A DNA stretch of 64,000 bases from Rhizobium sp. Pop5. GTDB taxonomy: Bacteria; Pseudomonadota; Alphaproteobacteria; Rhizobiales; Rhizobiaceae. The notes beneath the pieces were generated by a model. It worked only from the letters and a program-made list of their open reading frames with translations. It did no database searches and was not told where the DNA came from. Within the stretch, counting starts at the first letter, position 1; each line of letters starts with the position of its first letter. The stretch lies in the NCBI RefSeq assembly GCF_024721175.1, contig NZ_CP099401.1, positions 439,519-503,518 on the forward strand, given 5' to 3'. Positions 1 to 8,660 of this stretch are shown here, in pieces. Made by a program: the position numbers and the translations under genes.

Positions 1-1205
1 AAGCCGGTGCCGTTGTCTGAAATCGTCATGCGGGCGCGGCCGCCGTCGCTCCACAGCTTGACCGAAAGTTTTGAGGCGCCCGAGTGTCGCTCGACATTGT
101 TGAAGGCTTCTTGGGCGACACGATAAAGGGCGGTGCTGGCCTCGGCCTTCAGCATGCCGGTAAAGCCTGAAGCGTCGATATCAGTCTCGATCCCCGTCCG
201 CTCGGCAAAATGATAACAGAGCGCCTCCAGCGCCGCGGTCAGGCCGAGATCGTCGAGCACGCGGGGACGCAGATCGTGCGAGAGCCGTCGGATTTCCTTG
301 ATGGCGCCGTTCAGCGCCTCGACGCCGCGGTCGATGGTCTGCGCTGCATCGTCGATATTGGTCCTGACCTTGCGGCCGGCGAGATCCATCGCGTAGCGCA
401 CGCCGACCAGGTTCTGGGAAATGCCGTCGTGAAGCTCGCGCGCCAGCCGCGCCCGCTCTTCCTCCTGCGTGTCGATGACCCGCTGCGTCAGTTCCTTGAG
501 GCGGCTGTCGGCCATGCGGCGCTCATGGAAGGTCAGGAGCATGCAGGTCGTGAAAACGACGATCACCGAGGGCACGGCGATCAGTGCAACGATGACGAAG
601 GTCCGTTTTATGTTGGCGCGCATCACCTCGTTGGCGGCCGCACTCTGGGCAAAGACATCGTCCAGATAGACGCCGGTTCCGACCACCCAGTGCCATTTGT
701 CGAGGCTGACGACGAAGGAGAGCTTGTCGGCGATCTGCCCGGTCGAAGGTTTCTGCCATTTGTACTGATGCAGGCCACCGCCGGCCTTTGCCGTTGCGAT
801 CAGTTCGGCAATGACCTTGTCGCCATCCGGATCGGTGAGATCCAGCCAATTATGTCCATGCCGGAAGCTCTGGCGCGGATGGACGATATTGTTGCCGTCG
901 TAGTCGTAGACGAAAAAATAGCCATCCTTGCCGTAGTCGAGCGAGGTCAGGATCTCTGCCACTTGCTGCTTGGCAGCCTCGTCGTCGGCGCCGGCCTTGT
1001 CATAGATCGTATGGATGGCGGACAAGGCAAGATTGGTCAGATTGAGGATTTCGGCTTCCTTGGTCTTCAGCATGTTCTGTTCGAACGTGTCGATGCTGTT
1101 CTTGGCGAGGTTTGCCGATTGCCAGGTGATGAAAGTGGTGATCGCAAGGATCGAAATGACGAGCGGGACGATCGCCAATGCGATGATCTGGTGTCGGAGC
1201 GTCAA
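1..1205 (-). CDS. Sensor histidine kinase with cache domain, NarL type (partial)
   Basis: The frame enters from the left edge, so the end of the ATPase domain is missing. The start is TTG at 1205, eight bases after GGGAGG; an ATG seven bases upstream is out of frame. Order: one membrane helix (residues about 5-25), a periplasmic single-cache region ending with the typical WHWVVGTGVYLDD stretch (about 165-180), a second membrane helix (about 200-220), then the HisKA_3 dimerisation helix ELHDGISQNLVG with phospho-acceptor His259, and the start of the HATPase with EAFNNVERHS and SDNGTG. Kinases of this type sense small extracellular ligands and phosphorylate LuxR/NarL-type response regulators. 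The partner regulator is expected beyond the left edge. The class is clear; the ligand is unknown. Confidence 0.88.
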   Translation of the reverse strand, partial: MTLRHQIIALAIVPLVISILAITTFITWQSANLAKNSIDTFEQNMLKTKEAEILNLTNLALSAIHTIYDKAGADDEAAKQQVAEILTSLDYGKDGYFFVYDYDGNNIVHPRQSFRHGHNWLDLTDPDGDKVIAELIATAKAGGGLHQYKWQKPSTGQIADKLSFVVSLDKWHWVVGTGVYLDDVFAQSAAANEVMRANIKRTFVIVALIAVPSVIVVFTTCMLLTFHERRMADSRLKELTQRVIDTQEEERARLARELHDGISQNLVGVRYAMDLAGRKVRTNIDDAAQTIDRGVEALNGAIKEIRRLSHDLRPRVLDDLGLTAALEALCYHFAERTGIETDIDASGFTGMLKAEASTALYRVAQEAFNNVERHSGASKLSVKLWSDGGRARMTISDNGTG

Positions 1206-1279
1206 CGATCATTCCTCCCGAGAATTTGCGCCCGGAATTATGCCCTTTGCCCAATATGAGTCCAGCGGCTTGTCCGGCG

Positions 1280-1756
1280 CTACTCGAGCGGCACGAACAG
1301 GCCGAGCTTGACGTCCCGCAGCACGACATTGGTGTGCATACGCCGGATCTGCGGGTTTTCGGCCATGATCAGGGCGGCGATGTCGTCATAATGCTCGACG
1401 TCGCGGGCGGTGACGATCGCAATCAGGTCGACCGCGCCTGTGACATAATAGACCTGCTGGATATGATCCTGCTTCTCGGCCCAAACGCGGAACTTCGCCA
1501 GCGCGTCGTAATTGTCCCGCTCGATTTCCATCCCGACGATAAACACCATCGATGTCCCCGTCGTCTTCCGGTCGAGGACGGCGACCTCCGCTTTGATGAT
1601 CCCCTCCTCGCGTAGGCGCTTCAATCGCCGCTGCACGGCAGAGACCGACAGCCCGATCCGTTCGGCAATTGTTTCAGCCTTCAGCTGGCAGTCGCGTTGA
1701 ACGATATCGAGGATGTCGCGGTCAAAACGATCCAGTTGTTCCATGGTCCAGTCCAC
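1280..1756 (-). CDS. Lrp/AsnC-family transcriptional regulator
   Basis: A 158-residue protein of typical Lrp/AsnC size. The N-terminal helix-turn-helix lies at about residues 20-50 (KAETIAERIGLSVSAVQRRL), followed by the RAM/AsnC ligand-binding domain, with VYYVTGAVDLIAIV as the usual RAM strand. I chose GTG at 1756 because GGGAGA lies six bases upstream; the ATG at 1744 would leave about 18 bases. It is divergent from the amino-acid ABC operon starting at 1912, and a TTTTGC-N9-GCAAAA inverted repeat lies between them, so it probably controls that operon in response to an amino acid. The effector is not visible from sequence. Confidence 0.92.
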   Translation of the reverse strand: MDWTMEQLDRFDRDILDIVQRDCQLKAETIAERIGLSVSAVQRRLKRLREEGIIKAEVAVLDRKTTGTSMVFIVGMEIERDNYDALAKFRVWAEKQDHIQQVYYVTGAVDLIAIVTARDVEHYDDIAALIMAENPQIRRMHTNVVLRDVKLGLFVPLE

Positions 1757-1815
1757 TTCGGTTCTCCCAGCGGCACTTTAGGCATTCTGCCGTATTTGCC
1801 GCGTGAGAAAGATTA

Positions 1816-1836
1816 TTTTGCACAGAAAACGCAAAA
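1816..1836. promoter_or_regulatory. Probable Lrp-type operator
   Basis: Perfect inverted repeat TTTTGC, nine-base spacer, GCAAAA, in the 155-base divergent region between the Lrp gene (start 1756) and the ABC operon (start 1912). The A/T-rich arms and the roughly two-turn total length fit Lrp-family sites. That this protein binds here is inference. Confidence 0.5.
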
Positions 1837-1911
1837 GAGATAGAAATTGCGCGAAAAAACCGCGTTCTTTTATCATTATCCTTCGCAAATTCAGTTCAGC
1901 CGGAACCATGC

Positions 1912-2691
1912 ATGTCGGATCAACCCTTTCCTGCTCTTCGCGTCGAAGATCTCCACAAAAGCTTCGGCTCGCAACAGGTTCTCAAGGGTATCTCGACCGA
2001 GGCCCACAAGTCGGATGTGATCTCCATTATCGGCTCGTCGGGTTCTGGCAAGAGCACCTTCCTCAGATGCATCAATTTTCTGGAAACGCCTGACCGCGGC
2101 CGCATTGCCGTGAACGGCGAAGAAGTCGCGATGAAGGCCGGCTCAGGCGGGCGGCTGCAGCCACGCAACTGGCGGCAGATCGAACGGTTGCGCACCGGGC
2201 TTGGCATGGTCTTCCAGAGCTTCAATCTCTGGGCCCATCGCACGGTGCTGGAAAATGTCATCGAGGCGCCTGTGCATGTCATGGGCATCTCCAGGCGCGA
2301 GGCGATCGAAAAGGCAGAGGCCCTGCTCCACAAGGTCGGGCTTTTCGAGAAGCGCGATGCCTATCCCGCCTTTCTCTCCGGCGGCCAGCAGCAGCGCGCG
2401 GCGATTGCACGGGCGCTCTGTATCGATCCTGCCGTCATGCTGTTCGACGAGCCGACATCGGCGCTCGATCCGGAACTGGTCGGTGAGGTCCTTAAAGTCA
2501 TCCGCGATCTCGCGGAAGAAGGCAGGACGATGCTGATCGTCACGCATGAGATGCGTTTCGCCCGGGATGTTTCGAGCCGCGTTCTCTTCCTGCATCAGGG
2601 ACGGATCGAGGAGGAAGGTCCGCCGGAGCAAGTATTCGGGGCGCCGGTCAGCGCCCGCTGCCGGGAATTCACCGGTCTCAGCACCCACTGA
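1912..2691 (+). CDS. Polar amino-acid ABC transporter ATPase (HisP/OccP type)
   Basis: A 259-residue ATPase of the polar amino-acid uptake family that energises import through the two permeases downstream. Walker A GSSGSGKS is at about residues 41-48, signature LSGGQQQR near 154-161, Walker [14 protein letters not shown] near 175-187, then the switch His (VTHEM). The insert between Walker A and the Q-loop ([14 protein letters not shown]) is typical of HisP/OccP/NocP proteins. It leads an operon of ATPase, binding protein, permease, permease and homocysteine S-methyltransferase, so the substrate may be a methionine-related compound such as S-methylmethionine; that part is inference. Confidence 0.93.
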   Translation: MSDQPFPALRVEDLHKSFGSQQVLKGISTEAHKSDVISIIGSSGSGKSTFLRCINFLETPDRGRIAVNGEEVAMKAGSGGRLQPRNWRQIERLRTGLGMVFQSFNLWAHRTVLENVIEAPVHVMGISRREAIEKAEALLHKVGLFEKRDAYPAFLSGGQQQRAAIARALCIDPAVMLFDEPTSALDPELVGEVLKVIRDLAEEGRTMLIVTHEMRFARDVSSRVLFLHQGRIEEEGPPEQVFGAPVSARCREFTGLSTH

Positions 2692-2728
2692 TGTCCCATC
2701 GATAATACCAACCAGGAGAATCCTGCGA

Positions 2729-3502
2729 ATGAAACTGCTCCCCATGCTTTTTGCCGGCGCGGCACTTGCGCTTTCCGCGGTCACGGCACAGGCCGAAGTC
2801 CGCTTCGGCGTCATGAACGAATCCTATCCGCCCTTCTTCGCCAAGGATGCCTCGGGCGAGTGGCACGGATGGGAAATCGACCTGATGAACGCCGTCTGCG
2901 AAGAGATGAAGGAGAAGTGCTCGATCGTCGACATTTCCTGGGACGGTCTCATTCCGGCTCTTCAGAGCAAGAAGTTCGATGTCATCTGGTCGTCGATGTC
3001 GAACACCGAGGAACGCTCGAAGGTGATCGACTTCACCGACAAATATTACAACACGCCGAGCACGCTGATCGGGCCCAAGGACCAGAAGCCGGGCGCCACC
3101 GCCGAGGATGTGAAGGGTAAGACCATCGGCATCCAGGTGTCGACGATCCAGTCGGAATATTACAAGAAGTATTTTGCCGGCGTCGCCGAGGAAAAGACCT
3201 ACCAGACGCTCGACGAGGCTTTCCAGGATCTTGCCTCCGGCCGCATCGACTACGTCTTCGGCGATTCGCTTGCGCTCGACGCCTTCCTGAAAAGCGATGC
3301 CGGCAAGGATTGCTGCGCCAATATGGGCGACGTCGCCGACGACAAGGAGATCCTTGGCGCTGGCGTTTCGGGCGGCCTGCGCAAGGACGATACCGAGCTG
3401 AAAGCGAAGCTGAACAAGGCAATCGCCGCCGTTCGCGCCAACGGCCAGTACGACGCGATCACCAAGAAATACTTCGACTTCGACATCTACGGCGCAAAGT
3501 AA
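2729..3502 (+). CDS. Amino-acid ABC transporter periplasmic binding protein
   Basis: 257 residues, family SBP_bac_3. The start is ATG at 2729 after an AGGAG; the frame stays open upstream but lacks a signal sequence there. A Sec signal peptide covers residues 1-22 with cleavage after AQA. Mature features are the family motifs YPPFFAKDASGEWHGWEIDL and GRIDYVFGDSLAL, the second near the domain hinge. It captures the solute in the periplasm for the permease pair at 3512-4940. A vicinal Cys pair (KDCCAN) and a Cys near CEEMKEKC may form disulphides. Class certain; ligand open, with opine/histidine/arginine-like or sulfonium amino acids all possible. Confidence 0.92.
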   Translation: MKLLPMLFAGAALALSAVTAQAEVRFGVMNESYPPFFAKDASGEWHGWEIDLMNAVCEEMKEKCSIVDISWDGLIPALQSKKFDVIWSSMSNTEERSKVIDFTDKYYNTPSTLIGPKDQKPGATAEDVKGKTIGIQVSTIQSEYYKKYFAGVAEEKTYQTLDEAFQDLASGRIDYVFGDSLALDAFLKSDAGKDCCANMGDVADDKEILGAGVSGGLRKDDTELKAKLNKAIAAVRANGQYDAITKKYFDFDIYGAK

Positions 3503-3511
3503 GCAGTCCTG

Positions 3512-4237
3512 ATGGCGACCGTGCAACAAGGCATTCTGGAGCTGCTGTCTCCCTATCCTCCGGGATGGGGCGGCGTTCTTTTGGCAGGTGCGGTTTCCAC
3601 GGTCGCCATCTCGGCCTGTGCCTTCGCCGTCGGGCTGCTGCTCGGCACGGGCGGCGCGCTTGGAAAGCTCTCGGGCAATCGAGCGCTCCGCCTTTTGCTC
3701 GATCTCTATACCACCGTGATCCGCGCCGTTCCGGAACTGATCCTGATCGTCGGGCTCTATTATGCGGGTACAGACGGCCTCAACCGGCTTCTGGTCGCGC
3801 TGGACCTGCCGCCGATCGAGGTGAACGGTTTCGTCGCGGCCGTCGCCGTGCTCGGTTTCGTTCAAGGCGCCTATATGACGGAGGTGCTGCGCGGCGCGAT
3901 CCTCGCCATTCCTGTCGGCCAGATCGAAGCCGCCAAGGCCTTCGGCATGGGACCGGCGTTGCGGTTCCGCCGCATCCTGCTTCCGGCGCTTTTGCCGAAT
4001 GCGCTGCCGGGTCTTGCCAATCTCTGGATGTCGGTCACCAAGGACAGCGCGCTGGTCGCGGTTGTCGGCTATCAGGAATTGGCGCTCGCTACCCGTCTCG
4101 CCGGAGCGAGCACCAAGCATTACTTCGTCTTCTTCCTTGCCTCGGCTCTTCTCTACCTCGCGATCACGCTCGTTTCCAACGTCGCCTTCAAGCTGATCGA
4201 AGGGCGAGTGCGGCGCGGCCAGCCGCATCTGGCCTGA
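3512..4237 (+). CDS. Amino-acid ABC transporter permease (HisQ-like)
   Basis: 241 residues with five or so membrane helices, first of the two membrane subunits. The BPD_transp_1 contact loop to the ATPase is visible as EAAKAFGMGPALRFRRILLP (the EAA motif, about residues 138-157). The start at 3512 follows the binding-protein stop by only nine bases, so translation is probably coupled. With the second permease it forms the heteromeric inner-membrane channel. No defects seen. Confidence 0.92.
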   Translation: MATVQQGILELLSPYPPGWGGVLLAGAVSTVAISACAFAVGLLLGTGGALGKLSGNRALRLLLDLYTTVIRAVPELILIVGLYYAGTDGLNRLLVALDLPPIEVNGFVAAVAVLGFVQGAYMTEVLRGAILAIPVGQIEAAKAFGMGPALRFRRILLPALLPNALPGLANLWMSVTKDSALVAVVGYQELALATRLAGASTKHYFVFFLASALLYLAITLVSNVAFKLIEGRVRRGQPHLA

Positions 4238-4250
4238 GGAAAGCGCGCCC

Positions 4251-4940
4251 GTGAGTTTCACCTGGATCTCTTCCTATTGGCCGCTTCTGCTCACCGGTGC
4301 CTGGCAGACCGTTGCGCTGCTTGTCATTTCCGTGGTGTTCGGCTTCGTCCTTGCCATCGGTCTCGCCTTTGCGCAGGTGAGCGGCGGCAGGTTGACCCGG
4401 CTTCTCGCCCGTGGCTACTGCACCTTCTTCCGTGGCACCCCGCTGCTGATCCAGCTGTGGCTGCTCTACTACGGGGTCGGTTCGCTGCTGCCGATGATCC
4501 CCGGCATTCGCCAGAGCCTGTTCTGGCCGATCCTGCGCGAAGGCTTCTTCTTCGCCTCCGTCAGCTTCACGCTGAATTATGCGGCCTATGAGGCCGAAGT
4601 GCTGCGCGGCGCGCTGCTTGCCGTTCCCAAGGGCGAGCTCGAAGCCGGCCGCGCCTTCGGCCTCTCGCCCTGGAAGCTGACCCGCCGCATCTGGCTGCCG
4701 CGCGCCATCCGTATCGCCCTGCCGACCATAGCAGGAGAGATCGTCATGCAGCTCAAGGCGACACCGCTCGCCTTCACGGTGACGGTGATGGATCTCTACG
4801 CCGTGGCAAACAAGGTTCGCCAGGACACATTGCTTGTCTACGAACCGCTCATCGTCGTCACTCTCTTCTATCTCGCCCTGACCGCAGTCATCGCCCGCGT
4901 CTTTCGAGGTTTCGAGGCGCAGGTGCCGGTTCGCCGTTAG
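4251..4940 (+). CDS. Amino-acid ABC transporter permease (HisM-like)
   Basis: 229 residues, second membrane subunit. It starts with GTG at 4251 behind GAGGAAAGC, 13 bases after the preceding stop. The EAA loop reads LEAGRAFGLSPWKLTRRIWL (about residues 127-146), and the N-terminal TFFRGTPLLIQLWLLYYG segment is the hallmark of HisM/GlnP permeases. Works with the 3512-4237 protein and the ATPase at 1912-2691. Normal length and complete. Confidence 0.92.
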   Translation: MSFTWISSYWPLLLTGAWQTVALLVISVVFGFVLAIGLAFAQVSGGRLTRLLARGYCTFFRGTPLLIQLWLLYYGVGSLLPMIPGIRQSLFWPILREGFFFASVSFTLNYAAYEAEVLRGALLAVPKGELEAGRAFGLSPWKLTRRIWLPRAIRIALPTIAGEIVMQLKATPLAFTVTVMDLYAVANKVRQDTLLVYEPLIVVTLFYLALTAVIARVFRGFEAQVPVRR

Positions 4941-5017
4941 GCGGATGGAAGCTGACAACATTGTTTTGAAAAGTCCGCAGCCGGTGACGGCGCGACAGCA
5001 TGAATGGAGACTACCTC

Positions 5018-5926
5018 ATGAGCACGATGCGAATTCTCGATGGCGGGATGAGCCGCGAACTGCTGCGGCTCGGCGCCGAACTGAAGCAGCCGGAATGGTC
5101 GGCATTGGCGCTGATCAACTCGCCGGAGATCGTCCGCAAGGTGCATGAGGAATTCATCGCCGCCGGCTCTGAGGTCATTACGACGAACAGCTATGCGCTC
5201 GTACCCTTCCATATCGGTGAGGATCGGTTCCAGAAGGAAGGAGCGGCGCTGATCCGTCTGGCAGGCCGCCTCGCGCGCGAGGCCGCCGATGCCGTCAAGG
5301 ATCGTAAAGTCCTTGTCGCCGGTTCACTGCCGCCGATCTTCGGTTCCTACGAGCCTGAGAATTTTCAGCCTTCGCGGGTGCAGGACTATCTCAAGGTGCT
5401 CGTCGAAAACCTCGATCCCTTCGTCGACATATGGCTCGGCGAGACGTTAAGCCTGATCGCCGAGGGAGAGGCTGTCCGCGAGGCGGTGGCGGCATCGGGC
5501 AAGCCGTTCTGGATTTCCTTCACGTTGGCCGACGACGCGGCGGATATCGGGAGCGGCGAACCGAAGCTTCGCTCCGGCGAAAGCGTCGAGGACGCGGCGC
5601 TCTGGGCGGCTTCCTCGGGTGCCGAGGCTTTCCTGTTCAATTGCAGCAAGCCCGAAGTCATGGAGGCGGCAGTCGAGACGGCGGCGCGCGTGTTTCGAGA
5701 GAGGAACGCTCAGATCGAAATCGGCGTCTATGCCAATGCTTTCGAAGGGGAAACAGGCGAGGCAGCCGCCAATGAAGGCCTGCACGACACCCGCGACGAT
5801 CTGAACGATGACGCCTATTCGCGCTTTGCCTGCTCCTGGGCCGAAGCCGGCGCGACGATCATCGGCGGCTGCTGCGGCATCGGGGCCGCACATATCCATC
5901 GCCTCAGGAATACGCTTTTGAGCTGA
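5018..5926 (+). CDS. Homocysteine S-methyltransferase family protein
   Basis: About 302 residues of the Pfam S-methyl_trans family, which transfers a methyl group from S-methylmethionine or similar donors to homocysteine. The start is ATG 5018, eight bases after GGAG; an upstream in-frame ATG at 5000 lacks a site. The N-terminal ILDGGMSREL is the family start motif, and the zinc ligands are seen as FNCSKPEV and the C-terminal GGCCGIG. It is the last gene of the amino-acid ABC operon, 77 bases after the permease, which makes use of imported S-methylmethionine (as in the E. coli MmuP/MmuM pair) a reasonable inference. A selenohomocysteine or other thiol acceptor cannot be excluded. Confidence 0.88.
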   Translation: MSTMRILDGGMSRELLRLGAELKQPEWSALALINSPEIVRKVHEEFIAAGSEVITTNSYALVPFHIGEDRFQKEGAALIRLAGRLAREAADAVKDRKVLVAGSLPPIFGSYEPENFQPSRVQDYLKVLVENLDPFVDIWLGETLSLIAEGEAVREAVAASGKPFWISFTLADDAADIGSGEPKLRSGESVEDAALWAASSGAEAFLFNCSKPEVMEAAVETAARVFRERNAQIEIGVYANAFEGETGEAAANEGLHDTRDDLNDDAYSRFACSWAEAGATIIGGCCGIGAAHIHRLRNTLLS

Positions 5927-5985
5927 ATAGACGAGAGCGGGGCTGTCGACCGCCGCGTCGCTCCTCCCCATGACCCAAGCGTGCT

Positions 5986-6423
5986 CTATTCGGCTTTCGG
6001 CGCCGTCTTCTGGAGCTCGAGCAGGAGTTTGATCAGCTTCGGGGCCATCACCCTGATTTCTGAGAGGTGGACGGCGCTCAGTCTCGTCAGAAGCTCGTCC
6101 GCCTTCTCGGTCAGCAGAACCGTCTGGCGGCGTCTGTCTGCCGGATCGGCATGGCGTTCGACAAGCCCTGCATCCGACAGCCGCCCGACGAGTTCGGTTG
6201 CCGTGTGGGGCGCGATGATGAGCCGCTCGGCCAGCATGCCGACGGTCATCGCTTCGCCGCCGCGTTGTCCCTTGATTGCGAGCAGCGCCTGATGCTGCTG
6301 GACCGGCAGTCCTTCCGACTGCGCGGCAGATGCGCTGAAATCCATGAACTGGCGAAGCGCAAATCTGAGGTCGGCGAGGGCCTCATAATCCTCCTGTCGC
6401 AGTGGCTGCGCGGTCTTATTCAA
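5986..6423 (-). CDS. MarR-family transcriptional regulator
   Basis: A 145-residue MarR/winged-helix protein. The start is TTG at 6423, seven bases after AGGAG; the frame continues upstream but runs antisense into the ClC gene. Helices: QQHQALLAI, the recognition region MTVGMLAERLIIAPHTATEL, and the wing DPADRRRQTVLLTEKADEL with the family's D-x-R-x3-L pattern. It is divergent from the chloride channel at 6634, and an almost ideal operator lies between them at 6570-6588, so it probably represses that channel gene. The inducing signal is unknown. Confidence 0.9.
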   Translation of the reverse strand: MNKTAQPLRQEDYEALADLRFALRQFMDFSASAAQSEGLPVQQHQALLAIKGQRGGEAMTVGMLAERLIIAPHTATELVGRLSDAGLVERHADPADRRRQTVLLTEKADELLTRLSAVHLSEIRVMAPKLIKLLLELQKTAPKAE

Positions 6424-6569
6424 ACTCAGTCTCCTCTGCGCCTGCGCCACCTGGGCGAAGTCAACGCAATCGCCGCATCTAATCTCTGATCTCGAATAAA
6501 TGGGCGGCTGCCAGCCGGTCAAGTGAGGTGTCCGCGACATTTCCGCTTTCATGCTTTCATTCATTGATT

Positions 6570-6588
6570 TATATCGTATCACGATATA
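6570..6588. promoter_or_regulatory. Probable MarR operator
   Basis: Perfect inverted repeat TATATCGT-ATC-ACGATATA (8-base arms, 3-base spacer), a size and symmetry typical of MarR-dimer sites. It sits 46 bases before the ClC start codon and about 147 bases before the MarR start, in the shared promoter region. Binding is inferred from position and symmetry. Confidence 0.65.
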
Positions 6589-6633
6589 TTGACGCCACTC
6601 ATACGTTCCCGTTACCGCGTAGCAGAGGCTTTC

Positions 6634-8445
6634 ATGGCGCAGCATCAACCCAGCAACCGGCCGCACGATTTCACCGGCGGCCTTTCCCGGCGCGAGGCCG
6701 GGGATTTCACCACCGACAGGCGGGTGCTCCTCCTCGTCGGCATGGCGATCATCGTCGGCACCGCAGGCGCCTTTGCCGCCTGGTGTCTCGTCAGCCTCAT
6801 CGCGCTGGTGACCAATCTCATCTGGTTCGGCCAGATCGGCATCGAGCCCGCTTCTCTTGCTGCCGTGCCGCGTTCGCTGTGGGTGGTGCTGGTGCCGCCG
6901 CTCGGAGGGCTCGCGATCGGGCTGATGGCTCGCTTCGGGTCGGAGAAGATCCGCGGTCACGGCATTCCCGAGGCGATCGAGGCGATCCTGATCGGTGGCA
7001 GCCGGATGTCGCCGAAGGTCGCGGTCCTGAAGCCGCTGTCGTCGGCCATCTCCATCGGGACTGGCGGGCCGTTCGGTGCCGAGGGACCGATCATCATGAC
7101 GGGCGGCGCGATCGGATCGCTGTTTGCGCAATTCTTTCACATGAGCGCGGCCGAGCGGAAGACGCTGCTGGTCGCAGGCGCGGCCGCCGGCATGACGGCG
7201 ATCTTCGGTTCGCCGATCGCCGCGGTCATGCTTGCAGTCGAACTTCTGTTGTTCGAATGGAAGCCGCGCAGCTTCATTCCGGTCGCCGTTGCCGCCTGCG
7301 TATCGATCTGCTGGCGTCCGCTGCTCTTCGGCGTTGGACCGCTATTTCCGACCCATTTCCAGGTGGCTCTGCCCTGGTGGGGGATTTTCGCCTGCGCCGC
7401 GATGGGGATCATTTCAGGACTGCAATCGGGATTGCTGACGACGCTGCTCTACAGGATCGAGGACCTGTTCGAAGCCCTGCCGATCCATTGGATGTGGTGG
7501 CCGATGTTCGGCGGTCTCGTCATCGGCCTCGGCGGCCTGATCGAACCGCGCGCGATGGGCGTCGGCTACGACATCATCGATGGTCTGCTCAACAACCGGC
7601 TGCTCGCGCCGGCGGTGATGTCGATCCTGCTGGTGAAGATGATCATCTGGCTGTTTGCCCTGTCGTCGGGAACCTCGGGCGGCGTGCTTGCTCCCCTTCT
7701 CATCTTCGGCGGCGCGCTCGGATGGCTGGTCGGGATCATCATGCCCGGCAACGATCCCGGTTTCTGGGCGTTGCTCGGAATGGCCGCGATGATGGGCGGA
7801 ACCATGCGCGCGCCGCTGACCGGAACCTTCTTTGCGATGGAGATCACCGGTGACGTCAGCACGCTCGTTCCGCTTCTCGCGGCAACGGTGGTCGCCTACG
7901 CTGTGACGGTGCTGCTGCTGCGCCGCTCGATTCTCACCGAGAAGATCGCGCGCCGCGGTCAGCACATTACCCGCGAATATGGGGTCGATCCATTCGAGTT
8001 CTCCCGGGCAAGGGAAATCATGATCAGCGATGTCGACGCGCTTCCTCTCACCATGACGGTCGGCGAGGCCTGCGATTTCTTCACCTCCCAGCAGAAAACG
8101 CACCGGATCTATCCGGTGGTCGATGCTGCGGGCAGGCTGACCGGTATCGTTTCGAGGGCCGACGCCCTTCTCTGGCAGGGGAAATCAGATCTCGCCACCC
8201 AGACGCTTGCGGAAAACGTCACGGACGACTCGGTTCCCGTGGGGCATCCTGGCGATACGGTCGCCTTCATCGCCGACCTGATGCTGTCGACCGGCAGCGG
8301 TCGCATTCCGATCGTCGATCCAACGTCGGGCAAGCTCTGCGGCCTGATCGCCCGCAAGGATCTGCTGCGGCTGCGCAGTTCCTACCGGACGGCGGAATTG
8401 GATCGGCGGCCTTATCTGACAGCCGGAGCAAGGGGCAAGCCGTGA
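6634..8445 (+). CDS. ClC-family chloride channel/antiporter with C-terminal CBS pair
   Basis: 603 residues; ATG 6634 is preferred over an in-frame TTG at 6589 that lies in the operator. Residues about 1-440 form the ClC membrane domain: GHGIPEAIEA (near residue 108), GTGGPFGAEGP with the gating glutamate at residue 150, and GTFFAMEITGD near the inner gate. Residues about 460-595 hold two CBS motifs (HRIYPVVDAAGRLTGIVSRAD and RIPIVDPTSGKLCGLIARKD) that in this family bind adenine nucleotides and tune activity. In E. coli ClcA the first motif is GSGIP with the anion-binding serine; here it is histidine (residue 109), so ion selectivity may differ. Probably under control of the divergent MarR. 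Confidence 0.9.
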   Translation: MAQHQPSNRPHDFTGGLSRREAGDFTTDRRVLLLVGMAIIVGTAGAFAAWCLVSLIALVTNLIWFGQIGIEPASLAAVPRSLWVVLVPPLGGLAIGLMARFGSEKIRGHGIPEAIEAILIGGSRMSPKVAVLKPLSSAISIGTGGPFGAEGPIIMTGGAIGSLFAQFFHMSAAERKTLLVAGAAAGMTAIFGSPIAAVMLAVELLLFEWKPRSFIPVAVAACVSICWRPLLFGVGPLFPTHFQVALPWWGIFACAAMGIISGLQSGLLTTLLYRIEDLFEALPIHWMWWPMFGGLVIGLGGLIEPRAMGVGYDIIDGLLNNRLLAPAVMSILLVKMIIWLFALSSGTSGGVLAPLLIFGGALGWLVGIIMPGNDPGFWALLGMAAMMGGTMRAPLTGTFFAMEITGDVSTLVPLLAATVVAYAVTVLLLRRSILTEKIARRGQHITREYGVDPFEFSRAREIMISDVDALPLTMTVGEACDFFTSQQKTHRIYPVVDAAGRLTGIVSRADALLWQGKSDLATQTLAENVTDDSVPVGHPGDTVAFIADLMLSTGSGRIPIVDPTSGKLCGLIARKDLLRLRSSYRTAELDRRPYLTAGARGKP

Positions 8446-8586
8446 CGGCCTCGCGGCCGCGGCTTGTCGTCGATGGATGGGCTGATCGCCGCAACCGCGG
8501 TTGTTCTCGATCTCACCCTTGCGACGTGCAACACCAGGGATTTCGAAGGTCCAGGGATCGAACTCGTCGATCCCTGGATCGGATGA
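8446..8586 (+). pseudogene. Remnant of a VapC-type PIN-domain toxin (C-terminus only)
   Basis: Directly behind the ClC stop, and in the same frame, 46 codons read GRGLSSMDGLIAATAVV ... TCNTRDFEGPGIELVDPWIG. This matches the last third of VapC ribonucleases: the GRxLxxxDGLIAATA helix with the conserved Asp, then the xTxNxxDF stretch with the last active-site Asp, then the terminal NPW-like end. The N-terminal two thirds, the first catalytic Asp and any VapB antitoxin are absent, so it cannot be an active toxin. It probably marks a deletion that joined the ClC gene to the end of a toxin-antitoxin locus. The identity rests on motif reading only. Confidence 0.72.
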
Positions 8587-8660
8587 AACGCCGCTCGTCT
8601 GCGAGACTGATGCAAGGTCAGCGATAGAACGGGCACGGGCCGCCGCTCGCAAAGCAGCCC

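Noticed and set aside
1000..1329. A 109-codon minus-strand frame containing an ATG at 1212
   Set aside because: It is out of frame with the kinase whose motifs are clear; the ATG sits inside the kinase's ribosome-site region by chance.
2678..4261. A 527-codon open frame on the minus strand
   Set aside because: Antisense to the amino-acid binding protein and first permease, both of which have clear family motifs.
6589..6633. TTG start for the ClC gene at 6589
   Set aside because: It overlaps the operator and has no ribosome site; ATG at 6634 is better placed.
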